Source of the DNA: Hymenobacter ginkgonis
Lineage (GTDB): Bacteria > Bacteroidota > Bacteroidia > Cytophagales > Hymenobacteraceae
Direction: 5' to 3'
Assembly: GCF_009755225.1 (NCBI RefSeq)
Contig: NZ_WQKZ01000006.1
Coordinates: 1-64,000, forward strand
DNA: 64,000 bases
The translations under genes and the position numbers were made by a program. The notes under the pieces were generated by a model. It did not search any database. It saw nothing but the letters and a program-made list of their open reading frames with translations, and was not told where the DNA came from. Shown here piece by piece: positions 43,876 through 52,048 of this stretch; within the stretch, counting starts at the first letter, position 1, and each line of letters opens with the position of its first letter.

Positions 43876-44859
43876 CTAGAGGGCGAGCAATTGCTGCCAC
43901 AAGGCCTCATCGACCGGAATGCCCTGCGCCAAATTGGCTTGGCGCGTGGCCAGCGACTGCTCGCCGGGGTAAAAAACGCCTGTGCTGCCAGGGCCGGGCG
44001 GGCTGCTTTTGGTATAGCGCAAAATATCCTCAATGGCCGCTTCGTGCAATGCCGGCTGCCGAATACAGATGAAGCACTGCGACACCCCCGACTCTTGGCC
44101 CGCCTGGGTAATGTCGGCCGTGGAGCGGCCACCGCTTAGCGCCGCCAGCACTACATCGAGCATCAGCGCCAGCCCCGAGCCCTTCCACAAGCCAATGGGC
44201 ACCGCGCGCTGCGACGCCAGCACGGCCGCCGGGTCGGTGGTGAGGTGGCCGGCTTGGTCGTAGCCGCCGGGCACGGGTAGGGCGTCGCCAGCCTTGGCGT
44301 AGCTGCTCATTTTACCGAAGGAAAACTGCGAAATTGCCATATCTAGCACCAAGTGGCCAGCGGGGCGCGGCACCGCTAGCACCAGCGGGTTATTGCCGAG
44401 GCGCGCTTCGGTGCCGCCCCAAGGCGTCACGTTGGCGATAGTATTGGTGAAGCACACGCCGATGCAGCCAGCTTCGGCGGCCTGCCAGCCGTAAGTGCCG
44501 CCGCGCATCCAGTGGTTGGTGTTGCGCAAGGCTACGCAGCCGATGCCATGCTCTTGGGCCAGGGCAATGGCGCGGGCCATGCAGGTGGTAGCGTTGGTGG
44601 GGCCGGGGCCCAGGTGGCCGTCCCAGCGCTCAACCAAACCGGTGGCATCCACCAGTTCGGGCTCGGCAGTGGGCTGCACCAGGCCGGTTTTTACGTGGCC
44701 CACGAAAGTAGGGAAGCGGTTGAGGCCGTGGGTATACACGCCATCGCGGCTGTTGTCGGCAAACAGCGTGGCGCACTGCTCGGCCTTGGCTTCGGGGAAG
44801 GCTAGCGTCAGCAATACACGCTTAAATTCTTGTTGAAGCTGCTGGTAGGGAATACGCAT
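43876..44859 (-). CDS. yiaK: Ldh family oxidoreductase, 2,3-diketo-L-gulonate reductase type
   Basis: 327 residues. The similarity to E. coli YiaK (DlgD) is strong by eye: THGLNRFP (H44), ALRNTNHWMRGGTYGWQAAE (H116), WKGSGLALMLD. The enzyme reduces 2,3-diketo-L-gulonate with NADH in the cytosol. The rest of the yia/ula pathway is not in the window, so the in vivo substrate could be another alpha-keto acid. It lies 63 bp from the DUF72 gene and diverges from an amidohydrolase gene. Confidence 0.85.
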   Translation of the reverse strand: MRIPYQQLQQEFKRVLLTLAFPEAKAEQCATLFADNSRDGVYTHGLNRFPTFVGHVKTGLVQPTAEPELVDATGLVERWDGHLGPGPTNATTCMARAIALAQEHGIGCVALRNTNHWMRGGTYGWQAAEAGCIGVCFTNTIANVTPWGGTEARLGNNPLVLAVPRPAGHLVLDMAISQFSFGKMSSYAKAGDALPVPGGYDQAGHLTTDPAAVLASQRAVPIGLWKGSGLALMLDVVLAALSGGRSTADITQAGQESGVSQCFICIRQPALHEAAIEDILRYTKSSPPGPGSTGVFYPGEQSLATRQANLAQGIPVDEALWQQLLAL

Positions 44860-44937
44860 GGGTAGCTCTACGCAAAATAGAGCGGGCGGTAGCGGCCTAC
44901 TTTTGCTCGGCTAACTTCTACCCCCTTGCTCCGTGCT

Positions 44938-46395
44938 ATGATGACCAAACACCTACTCCTCGGCCTGGCGCTCAGCGCGGCCCCCGTAGCTCCCAGCTTG
45001 GCGCAGGCTATTGCGCCTGCTCCGCCTACGCCGCCCACCTTTACCCCGCAGGTGAAAGAATTTATCAAGGTGCAGGCGCCGGTCGTGGCCCTTACCGATG
45101 CCAAAATCATCGACGGCACCGGTCGCCCCGCCTTGCTGCACCAAACCGTGCTGCTGCGCAACGGCCGCATCGAGCAAGTAGGTAGCGCCAAAAAAGTGAA
45201 GGTGCCGGCCGGGGCGGAGGTAGTCAATTGCACCGGTAAAACGCTGATTCCGGGCCTGGTAATGCTGCACGAGCACTTGTACTACACCATGCCAGCGGGC
45301 GGGTTTTTTAACATCGCCCAAATGCCGTACTCGTTTCCGCGGCTGTACTTGGCGGGCGGCGCCACCACCATTCGCACGGCTGGCAGCATCGAGCCGCAGA
45401 CCGATTTGGCCTTGAAGCGCCTCATCGGCGAAGGCAAGTTTATTGGCCCCGATATGGACGTGACGGCGCCCTACATCGAGGAGCCCAGCATGGATATTCC
45501 GGCCCTGAACATCGTGCACGGCCCCGAAGAAGCCGCCGCTACCACCAAGTTTTGGGCCGACCGCGGCTGTACTTCGTTCAAAATGTATATGCACGCTACC
45601 CGCGCCGACCTCGTGGCTGTGGTGCGCGAGGCGCACCCACGCCACCTCAAAATAACGGGCCACCTCTGCGCCCTTACTTACCGCGAAGCCGCCGAAATCG
45701 GCATCGACAACCTGGAGCACGGCTTCATGGCCAGCTCCGACTTTGTGCCCAATAAAACCGTCGATGTAGCCGACTACCCCGCCGCCCGCCAAGCCCTGCA
45801 ACGCCTGCCAGCCAACAGCCCAGCTATGGCTGACCTCATCAAGTACTTGGTTAGCAAGAACGTGGCGCTCACTTCCACGTTGCCCGTGTTCGAGCCCTAC
45901 ACTGGCCGCGAAGTAGTGCTAGGGGGCGGCCTCGAAGCACTGGTGCCGCAGCTACAAGCGCGCGAAACGGCTACTTGGCAGCAAAACCAAGGCAAAGACA
46001 CGGCCAGCGTAGCGCTCTTCAAAAAGGAGCAAGGCTGGGAAAAGCAATTCTACAACGCGGGCGGGCTGCTGGTAGCCGGCACCGACCCCACCGGCGCGGG
46101 CCGCACCGTGGCCGGCTACGCCAACCGCCACGAAATCGAACTGCTCGTCGAAGGCGGTTTCACGCCGCTCGAAGCCATCAAGATATGCACCCTGAATGGC
46201 GCTAAATACCTGGGCCGCGACCGCGACATCGGCACCATCGAAGCCGGTAAGCAGGCCGACCTAGTGCTAGTGAATGGCGACCCTGAAAAAGACATTCATC
46301 AGCTCCGCCAAATGGAAATCGTGTTCAAGCAGGGGGTAGGCTTCGATTCGCCCAAGCTGTTTGAATCAATGAAAGGGAAAGTTGGCCTGAACTAA
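44938..46395 (+). CDS. Secreted amidohydrolase family protein
   Basis: 485 residues from ATG 44938 (signal peptide MMTKHLLLGLALSAAPVAPSLAQA). Metal-dependent hydrolase landmarks are TLIPGLVMLHEHLY (HxH position reads HEH), a lysine in SFKMYMHA, GHLCALTYREA, LEHGF, and AGTDPTGAG (late Asp). The C-terminal LGRDRDIGTIEAGKQADLVLVNGDP is typical of imidazolonepropionase/dipeptidase-like amidohydrolases. The substrate is unknown, possibly a dipeptide or cyclic amide in the periplasm. Confidence 0.88.
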   Translation: MMTKHLLLGLALSAAPVAPSLAQAIAPAPPTPPTFTPQVKEFIKVQAPVVALTDAKIIDGTGRPALLHQTVLLRNGRIEQVGSAKKVKVPAGAEVVNCTGKTLIPGLVMLHEHLYYTMPAGGFFNIAQMPYSFPRLYLAGGATTIRTAGSIEPQTDLALKRLIGEGKFIGPDMDVTAPYIEEPSMDIPALNIVHGPEEAAATTKFWADRGCTSFKMYMHATRADLVAVVREAHPRHLKITGHLCALTYREAAEIGIDNLEHGFMASSDFVPNKTVDVADYPAARQALQRLPANSPAMADLIKYLVSKNVALTSTLPVFEPYTGREVVLGGGLEALVPQLQARETATWQQNQGKDTASVALFKKEQGWEKQFYNAGGLLVAGTDPTGAGRTVAGYANRHEIELLVEGGFTPLEAIKICTLNGAKYLGRDRDIGTIEAGKQADLVLVNGDPEKDIHQLRQMEIVFKQGVGFDSPKLFESMKGKVGLN

Positions 46396-46427
46396 GGGGG
46401 TAGGAGCCAATGCCTGCAGCTTTTGCC

Positions 46428-46470
46428 GCTACGGATACCTAATCACGCTAAATGATTAGGTATCAGTAGC
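46428..46470. terminator. Hairpin between convergent genes
   Basis: 18-nt arms (46428-46445, 46453-46470) pair at 17 positions. It lies between the amidohydrolase and acyltransferase genes and probably serves as a bidirectional terminator. Confidence 0.65.
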
Positions 46471-46518
46471 AGAAGGGAGCCAATAAACTGCCTTCGTTAC
46501 CCAGAGCGGGTAACGCAC

Positions 46519-47667
46519 TTAAGAGGGATTGGCTTGAATAAGCTGCCGGCTCAATGCGGGCTTACTAAAACGCATACTCATTCGGGCAGCAAGTAAGTGA
46601 GCGGGCTTTTCCAAAATCAAGTAAAAGCCGTAGGAAAAAGCCAGGCAACTAAAGAGATAAGGAAAGTAAGTGTAGCTAGTAAGCGGTAGCGTAACTGCGA
46701 GAACCGCGAGAATTAAAGGGTGGCATAAATACAAAGAATAGGAGAATTTTCCCCACTTTTCTAGAAAAGGAAGCGGGGCATTTGATTTATAATAAACGAT
46801 TTCAATTTCTAGCCATTTCATTATTGGAAAGGCAAGCAAAGTGAAAGCGATGATATACGAGAAATAAAAATGAAACTTGGCTATTTGCGCCCCAATAGTG
46901 AGGGATATAATAGCTGCCCGAATTAGTAGGATGCGCTTGGTAGATACTGCTTGGCGCTGGTTATCAATCCTTTCTGCTAGATTAACGCCTAGTAACCAAC
47001 AAGGTAAACCAATAATCCAAGTAAGCCCAATCCCAAATTGCCAAAACTCCCCATGGTAGTTACGGTCAGATTGCGTAAGCAAAGACAATACTTCATGTAA
47101 ACCAACAGTCAAAATGAGTAAGCCGGAAACTGCAAAAGACACTAGTAATTTAGTTCGCCAGGAAGTAGGAGCTGCTACCAAAGCGGGGTAAATGATATAG
47201 TAAATCAATTCGCAGTATAAGCTCCACACCACAGCTTTCTCAGGGTTGCCGAAGGGTATGCCAAGTAAGCTGATAATTACTAGTGGAATTAATACCCGGA
47301 TGAGTCGTTTTGAGTAAAAACTGGCTTTGCTGCTTATGCCAGCTTTGTTTGGGTAATGAATGACGAAGCCTGAAATTATAAAAAAGGCAATGACAGCAGC
47401 AATCCCAGTACAGGAAACATTCACAAGCATACCTAGCGGCCGCAGATAGGCGGAGCTTGAATGGCGCATGCTGGTCGTAATCGGGCTTTGGAAGTGCGAT
47501 AAGACTACTACAAAGGCCAAAAGGAAACGAATGCTATCGAGGCCAGCAAACCACCTTTGCTTTTGCCCAGGCAGTAGCTGTTCCGCTGAGTCAGTTGGTA
47601 GGCTCGCCGCATTTTTGCTAGCCAATTCCCCCGTTGCTTGGCTGGTAGTAGGCGTTTTATCAAGCAT
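46519..47667 (-). CDS. Acyltransferase family 3 (OafA/YrhL-like) membrane protein
   Basis: 382 residues, about 10 transmembrane helices. The family start is clear: GLDSIRFLLAFVVVLSHF (catalytic His), FFIISGFVIHY, FYSKRLIRVLIPL. Such enzymes acylate surface sugars using cytoplasmic acyl donors. The gene is visibly more AT-rich than its neighbours, which suggests recent acquisition. A 45-residue hydrophilic N-terminal stretch precedes the first helix. Confidence 0.88.
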   Translation of the reverse strand: MLDKTPTTSQATGELASKNAASLPTDSAEQLLPGQKQRWFAGLDSIRFLLAFVVVLSHFQSPITTSMRHSSSAYLRPLGMLVNVSCTGIAAVIAFFIISGFVIHYPNKAGISSKASFYSKRLIRVLIPLVIISLLGIPFGNPEKAVVWSLYCELIYYIIYPALVAAPTSWRTKLLVSFAVSGLLILTVGLHEVLSLLTQSDRNYHGEFWQFGIGLTWIIGLPCWLLGVNLAERIDNQRQAVSTKRILLIRAAIISLTIGAQIAKFHFYFSYIIAFTLLAFPIMKWLEIEIVYYKSNAPLPFLEKWGKFSYSLYLCHPLILAVLAVTLPLTSYTYFPYLFSCLAFSYGFYLILEKPAHLLAARMSMRFSKPALSRQLIQANPS

Positions 47668-48068
47668 AATAGTAGAGAAGTTTGGGATAGTGGAAAACTC
47701 TATGCAATGCCGAGGATAGCAAGTAGCAACTAGATGTTAGTAGTTAAAAAATACAATTTTACATTGTGATAATTATAATTAGCTGCATAAATGTACTGTC
47801 AGCACTCAGGAAAATGTTGATTTAGAGGAAGTAATCTAGTAAAATTAATTTCGCTTGAAAGATAAATTGTTAGCTATTAGAGACTTACATTTTAAGCTCG
47901 TCAGTAGAATCAGCTCGCTAGCTGGCTATTAATGCCCCATATAAGCATAGGCTGTATAATTTGGTTAATGACAATGGTCCGCCCGCCATGCTGAGCTTGC
48001 GCTAGGTATGGCGGGCGGACCATGGTTGCTTTGATGTATAATATTCTATATTACAGCTTATTGGTTGT
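47668..48068. other. AT-rich intergenic region
   Basis: 400 bp between the acyltransferase start and the selO stop. It presumably holds the acyltransferase promoter. Apart from repeat R5 near its right end no gene is visible. Confidence 0.6.
47974..48023. repeat. Short derivative of the dispersed palindrome, copy R5
   Basis: 16-bp perfect arms (47974-47989 and 48008-48023). The loop still contains CTGAGCTTGCG from the family's 5' arm, so it looks like an internally deleted copy. It lies 45 bp past the selO stop. Confidence 0.7.
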
Positions 48069-49673
48069 TCAGGAGCTGCACGACAACGTGGCGCTGCCTG
48101 GCTTATCGCGGGCCCAGTCGGGCCGCTTGGCGGCTAGCTCGTCGTGCGCAGGATGCTCGTCAAACGGCGTTTTCAACACTTCAAACAGTGCTTCAAGCAG
48201 AGAGAGGTCACCGGTTTCAGCCGCTTCGATAGCGCGCTGAGCCAGGTAGTTGCGCATTACGTATTTGGGGTTAGCCCGCAGCATGCCATTTCGGACGGCT
48301 TCGGGGCTGGCTGGCTCTTGGCGCAGGCGCAGGGCGTAGCGGTGCAGCCAATCGAGTAGCACCGCCGCCGTGCCCGGCGCCACTGCGTAGGCCGCCTGGG
48401 CGAGCAGCTCGCTAAACAACGCGTCTTCATCGCTGGCGGCGGCCAGCAAAGCCGGCGCCAAGTGCGAGAGCTGCCGGAAGAAAATCGTCATATCCACCTG
48501 CGTCTCAGCCAATGCGGGGGGTAGGGCTTCGGTAAGGGCCAGGTCTTTGGCCGGCGTGAGGGGGGTAAGGCCCAGCTTGCGCAGCAGCAGCTCGTGCTGG
48601 GTAGTGGCCAGGGTGTCGGCGTATATATCGAGGCTGGGGCGCAGCGCCTGCGGGTCGGCTACCAGGGGCGAAAGCGCTTGGGCCAAGGCCATGAGGTTCC
48701 ACATAGCAATGCGGGGCTGCTGGCCGAAGGCGTAGCGCCGCGAGCCAAAGTCGGTGGTATTGGGGGTCCAGTCGGGGTCGTAGGGTTCGAGCCAGCCGTA
48801 GGGGCCGTAGTCGATGGTGAGCCCAAGGATAGACATATTATCGGTGTTCATGACGCCGTGCACGAAGCCGACGGTCATCCAGTGGGCCACCATGACGGCC
48901 GTACGCCGCGCTATTTCGGCAAACCAGCGCAGATACACTTCCGGCGAGGGGTCGCCTAGCTCGGGGTAGTGGTGGCGAATGGTGTAGTCGGCCAGGGCAC
49001 GCAGGTTGTCTAGCTCGCCGTTGGCCGTCATTATCTGAAAGTTGCCGAAGCGGATAAACGTGGGCGCCACCCGCGCCACAATGGCGCCCGGCTCGGGCGC
49101 AGCATTGCCGTTGTAAAACATATCGCGCACCACCTTGTCGCCGGTTTCGACCAGGCTCAGGGCCCTGGTAGTGGGCACGCCGAGGTAGTGCATAGCTTCG
49201 CTACACAAAAACTCGCGTAGCGACGAGCGCAGCACCGCCCGGCCATCGGCGCGGCGCGAGTAGGGGGTAGGGCCGGCGCCTTTGAGTTGAATTTCCCAGC
49301 GCGAACCATCCACGGCCGCTACCTGGCCCAGCGAAATGGCCCGGCCGTCGCCGAGCTGGCCCGCCCAGTTGCCAAATTGGTGCCCGCCGTAGCGCGCTGC
49401 AAAGGGCTTCATGCTGGGCGTAAGAATGTTGCCTGCCAGCATAGCCACCGCCGCACCGCGCGGCGTGGGTCTCGCCAGGCCTAAAAACTCGCCTAGTTCC
49501 TCGGACCAAGCGAGTAGGTGCGGGGCACGCACGGGGGTAGGCGCCACCCGCGAGTAGCAGTAGCCAGGCACCTGCCGCGACCCTTTATTGCCGGATACTT
49601 CGCCGCGCAACTCGTCTACAAAAGGGTTTTCAAAAGGTACTTCGTCGAGCTGGGAGGCCGTGGTAGTTGTCAT
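48069..49673 (-). CDS. selO: Protein adenylyltransferase SelO (YdiU family)
   Basis: The start at 49673 (MTTTTASQLDEVPFENPFVD) gives 534 residues. SelO signatures GNWAGQLGDGRAISLGQV, KGAGPTPYSRRADGRAVLRS and HGVMNTDNMSILGLTIDYGP are intact. SelO is a pseudokinase that transfers AMP to protein Ser/Thr/Tyr residues and acts in redox stress. Bacterial SelO often lacks the C-terminal selenocysteine; here the tail ends in TLSCSS with a cysteine third from the end. Sense CCTACCCC lies 9 nt before the start. Confidence 0.93.
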   Translation of the reverse strand: MTTTTASQLDEVPFENPFVDELRGEVSGNKGSRQVPGYCYSRVAPTPVRAPHLLAWSEELGEFLGLARPTPRGAAVAMLAGNILTPSMKPFAARYGGHQFGNWAGQLGDGRAISLGQVAAVDGSRWEIQLKGAGPTPYSRRADGRAVLRSSLREFLCSEAMHYLGVPTTRALSLVETGDKVVRDMFYNGNAAPEPGAIVARVAPTFIRFGNFQIMTANGELDNLRALADYTIRHHYPELGDPSPEVYLRWFAEIARRTAVMVAHWMTVGFVHGVMNTDNMSILGLTIDYGPYGWLEPYDPDWTPNTTDFGSRRYAFGQQPRIAMWNLMALAQALSPLVADPQALRPSLDIYADTLATTQHELLLRKLGLTPLTPAKDLALTEALPPALAETQVDMTIFFRQLSHLAPALLAAASDEDALFSELLAQAAYAVAPGTAAVLLDWLHRYALRLRQEPASPEAVRNGMLRANPKYVMRNYLAQRAIEAAETGDLSLLEALFEVLKTPFDEHPAHDELAAKRPDWARDKPGSATLSCSS

Positions 49674-49837
49674 AAAATAGGGGGGTAGGAAAGCAATAAA
49701 GAGGAACCGAACGCCAAATGGTTTCCCCACCGCTGCTTCCCAAACGGACCGCGGGCGCGCATGTTTCGGCCGGGCGCTCGGCGGCTGGCGCGGGGTTAGT
49801 GCCTTTTATACCAGCTTTTGGGCGCCCCGAAGCGCCG

Positions 49838-50578
49838 TTAGGTAGCCAGCAGCGCCTGCATCTGGCGGGCATTGTGCACGCCCACGCCGCCCATGCCGTT
49901 GTTGAAATACAGGTACACGTGCTGCACGTTGCGGGCCGCTTTTATTTCCGCCGCAATGCGGGCCAGAAACGCTGGGCTATAGGCCGATTTATAGAGTTCG
50001 GGCACGCCGTGGAAACGGTAATACAGCACCGGCGTGTTCGCTACCACTTCGTCGGGCAGCTCTAGCGGTGGGGGGTAGCTCTGGCCCACAAACGCAATGC
50101 CGCGCCGCGTGAGTAAGCGCTGAGGCTCAGCCTCCCACCAGCTGGGGTGGCGAAACTCGGCCACGTTGGTAAAGCTGGGGTCGAGGCTCTCGACTAGGCG
50201 CTGGGCCAGCTCGTCGGTGTAGGCCGCCTTGGGCGGCAGTTGAAACAGCACCGGCCCCAACTTGTCGCGCAGCCCTTCGCGCACGGTGCCGTAAAAATCA
50301 GCCAGGAGGGGCTGCGCGTCGGCGTTGAATTTTTTGTAATGCGTCACCAGCCGCGGCGCTTTCACGGCAAACTGGTAGCCGGCCGGGCTTTGGTCGTACC
50401 AGGTTTCGAATGCCTTTAGCGTCGGCATGCGGTAGAAAGTCACGTTCAGCTCCAGCGTATTAAACTGCGAGCAGTAGTAGGCCAGCCACTTGCGCGGTGG
50501 CAGCTCGGGCGGGTAGAACACGCCTTTCCAGTCGCGAAACGAAAAGCCGGAACAGCCAATGTGGTAGGCAGGGAGCAT
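49838..50578 (-). CDS. DUF72 family protein (paralogue B)
   Basis: 246 residues, clearly homologous along its length to the product at 43093-43812 (shared HIGCSG, TLELNVTFYR, QFAVKAP, LGPVLFQLPP, YYRFHGVP, YLYFNN). The start MLPAYHIGCSG is well placed. The function of the family is unknown. It is separated from selO by 164 bp on the same strand. Confidence 0.88.
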   Translation of the reverse strand: MLPAYHIGCSGFSFRDWKGVFYPPELPPRKWLAYYCSQFNTLELNVTFYRMPTLKAFETWYDQSPAGYQFAVKAPRLVTHYKKFNADAQPLLADFYGTVREGLRDKLGPVLFQLPPKAAYTDELAQRLVESLDPSFTNVAEFRHPSWWEAEPQRLLTRRGIAFVGQSYPPPLELPDEVVANTPVLYYRFHGVPELYKSAYSPAFLARIAAEIKAARNVQHVYLYFNNGMGGVGVHNARQMQALLAT

Positions 50579-50641
50579 CGCAGAAGTATGGGCAACCTCC
50601 TCTACGCGGAAAGCGGGGGGTAGGGCGCCCCGCCTGCGCAG

Positions 50642-51121
50642 CTAGGCCCGCCCAGCCCGCACCAGCGCCCCACCCGCCAGCAGCAGTACTAGCCCAAACG
50701 CCAGAAAGCTCATATCGGCCGGCAGGTGGTTGGGCGTGTACTCATACACGTGGTGCAGGCCCAGTATCTCGTGGTCAAGGAGGCCTTCTATGACATTAAA
50801 TGCGCCCCAGCCCAGGAGCAGGCCGCCCCCCAGCGTGCGGCCCGAATGCGGCACATCGGCCCGGCCGGTAGCGGCCCACAGCAGCCGCAGCCCCACGGCC
50901 GTAAGCACCCACACCGCCGCGTGAAACAGGCCATCCCAATACATGTTGATTTTGGCGCGCACCAGCGTATCGGGCGGTACTTGCCCCGATAACATATTGT
51001 GCCACTGCAAAATCTGGTGCAGCACAATGCCATCGACAAAGCCCCCCAGGCCCGCCCCAAGCAAGAGGCCAGCCGCCACCAGCGGCGTGCGCTGGGGAGC
51101 CCCTGTGTTAGCGGTTTGCAT
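50642..51121 (-). CDS. DUF2243 membrane protein
   Basis: 159 residues with four transmembrane helices. Family landmarks include the histidine-rich GGFVDGIVLHQILQWHNML and the late LLDHEILGLHHVYEY. Conserved membrane histidines hint at metal or haem binding but no function is established. Its start overlaps by 14 bp the end of the small CPWC protein gene, so the two are cotranscribed. Confidence 0.85.
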   Translation of the reverse strand: MQTANTGAPQRTPLVAAGLLLGAGLGGFVDGIVLHQILQWHNMLSGQVPPDTLVRAKINMYWDGLFHAAVWVLTAVGLRLLWAATGRADVPHSGRTLGGGLLLGWGAFNVIEGLLDHEILGLHHVYEYTPNHLPADMSFLAFGLVLLLAGGALVRAGRA

Positions 51122-51335
51122 AGATAGCCAGTAAAGAAGTCCGAATTTTATCCCAGTAAAACAGGCCTACCCCCAGCACCAGCAGCACGGCCACGGGCAG
51201 CAGCACCAGCACCATATAGGTGGGGTAGGCCGCGTTATAAATGCCGGCCTGCACCCGCGGCCGGCACCACGGGCACGCCCCGGCCACCGGCATGGCCAAG
51301 TAGCTGCCTAGCAGCCCCACTAAAAGCTTGCGCAT
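51108..51335 (-). CDS. Small membrane protein with CPWC motif
   Basis: 75 residues from the ATG at 51335. An N-terminal hydrophobic segment (MRKLLVGLLGSYLAMPVAGA) is followed by CPWC and a second transmembrane helix (about 38-60). CPWC resembles a thioredoxin-type CXXC but no thioredoxin fold is possible at this size; metal or haem handling is conceivable. Upstream partner of the DUF2243 gene (14-bp overlap). Confidence 0.65.
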   Translation of the reverse strand: MRKLLVGLLGSYLAMPVAGACPWCRPRVQAGIYNAAYPTYMVLVLLPVAVLLVLGVGLFYWDKIRTSLLAIYANR

Positions 51336-51466
51336 AGCTAAGAAACGGATAAAAGCGTTGGGAGTGAATACGTGCTCACCGGGCAAAAAGCTTACTTTTA
51401 CCCCTACTTTGGTGGGCATAATGCGTGGTTTTTGTTCGCGCACCCTTCTGAAAACAACCAGCCACC

Positions 51467-52045
51467 ATGCCCATTACGGAAGACCCCGCCGCCGGCGAAT
51501 TTTCGGCGACGCCCAAAATCGAGTTCATCGACACGCCCGGCGCGCCTAACCGCAACGTGCGGCTGCTCGAAAATTTTGCCTTCACCGAAGCCATCGACGG
51601 CACCGTGTGGGAGGCGCCGAGCGGCAGCATTGTCGATGGGGCGAGCATCCCGCGGGTGCTGTGGACGCTGGTGGGTTCGCCTTTCACCGGCGACTACGTC
51701 TACGCCTCCATCGTGCACGACGTGGCCTGCCACGTGCGCGCCCGGCCGTGGCGCGATACGCACTACATGTTTTACCAGGCCTGCCTGGCGGGTGGCACTC
51801 GCCCTGGCCGCGCCAAGCTCATGTACCTGGCGGTGCGCAACTTTGGTCCGCGCTGGCCCCAGCCCGAGCCGGCCGAGCAACTGGCCTTCCGGGCGCTGGA
51901 TAGGGCGGCCGGGCTGTCGGCGGGGCCGCTGGTTAGCCACGAACACCAAGTGCGCTACCTCCAGCGTGCCCAAGCCTATGTGGCCGCCCACGGCGACGAA
52001 GCTTCTATAGAAGCCATTGACGTGTACGCCTCCCGCCCCCACTAA
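51467..52045 (+). CDS. DUF1353 family protein
   Basis: 192 residues. The DUF1353 core is clear in DGTVWEAPSGSIVDGASIPRVLW and YVYASIVHDVACHV, with a probable metal-binding His/Asp pair. The family is found in phages and bacteria with unproven function. It starts 131 bp from the divergent CPWC gene and ends 3 bp before a serine hydrolase gene, implying coexpression. Confidence 0.8.
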   Translation: MPITEDPAAGEFSATPKIEFIDTPGAPNRNVRLLENFAFTEAIDGTVWEAPSGSIVDGASIPRVLWTLVGSPFTGDYVYASIVHDVACHVRARPWRDTHYMFYQACLAGGTRPGRAKLMYLAVRNFGPRWPQPEPAEQLAFRALDRAAGLSAGPLVSHEHQVRYLQRAQAYVAAHGDEASIEAIDVYASRPH

Positions 52046-52048
52046 CAC

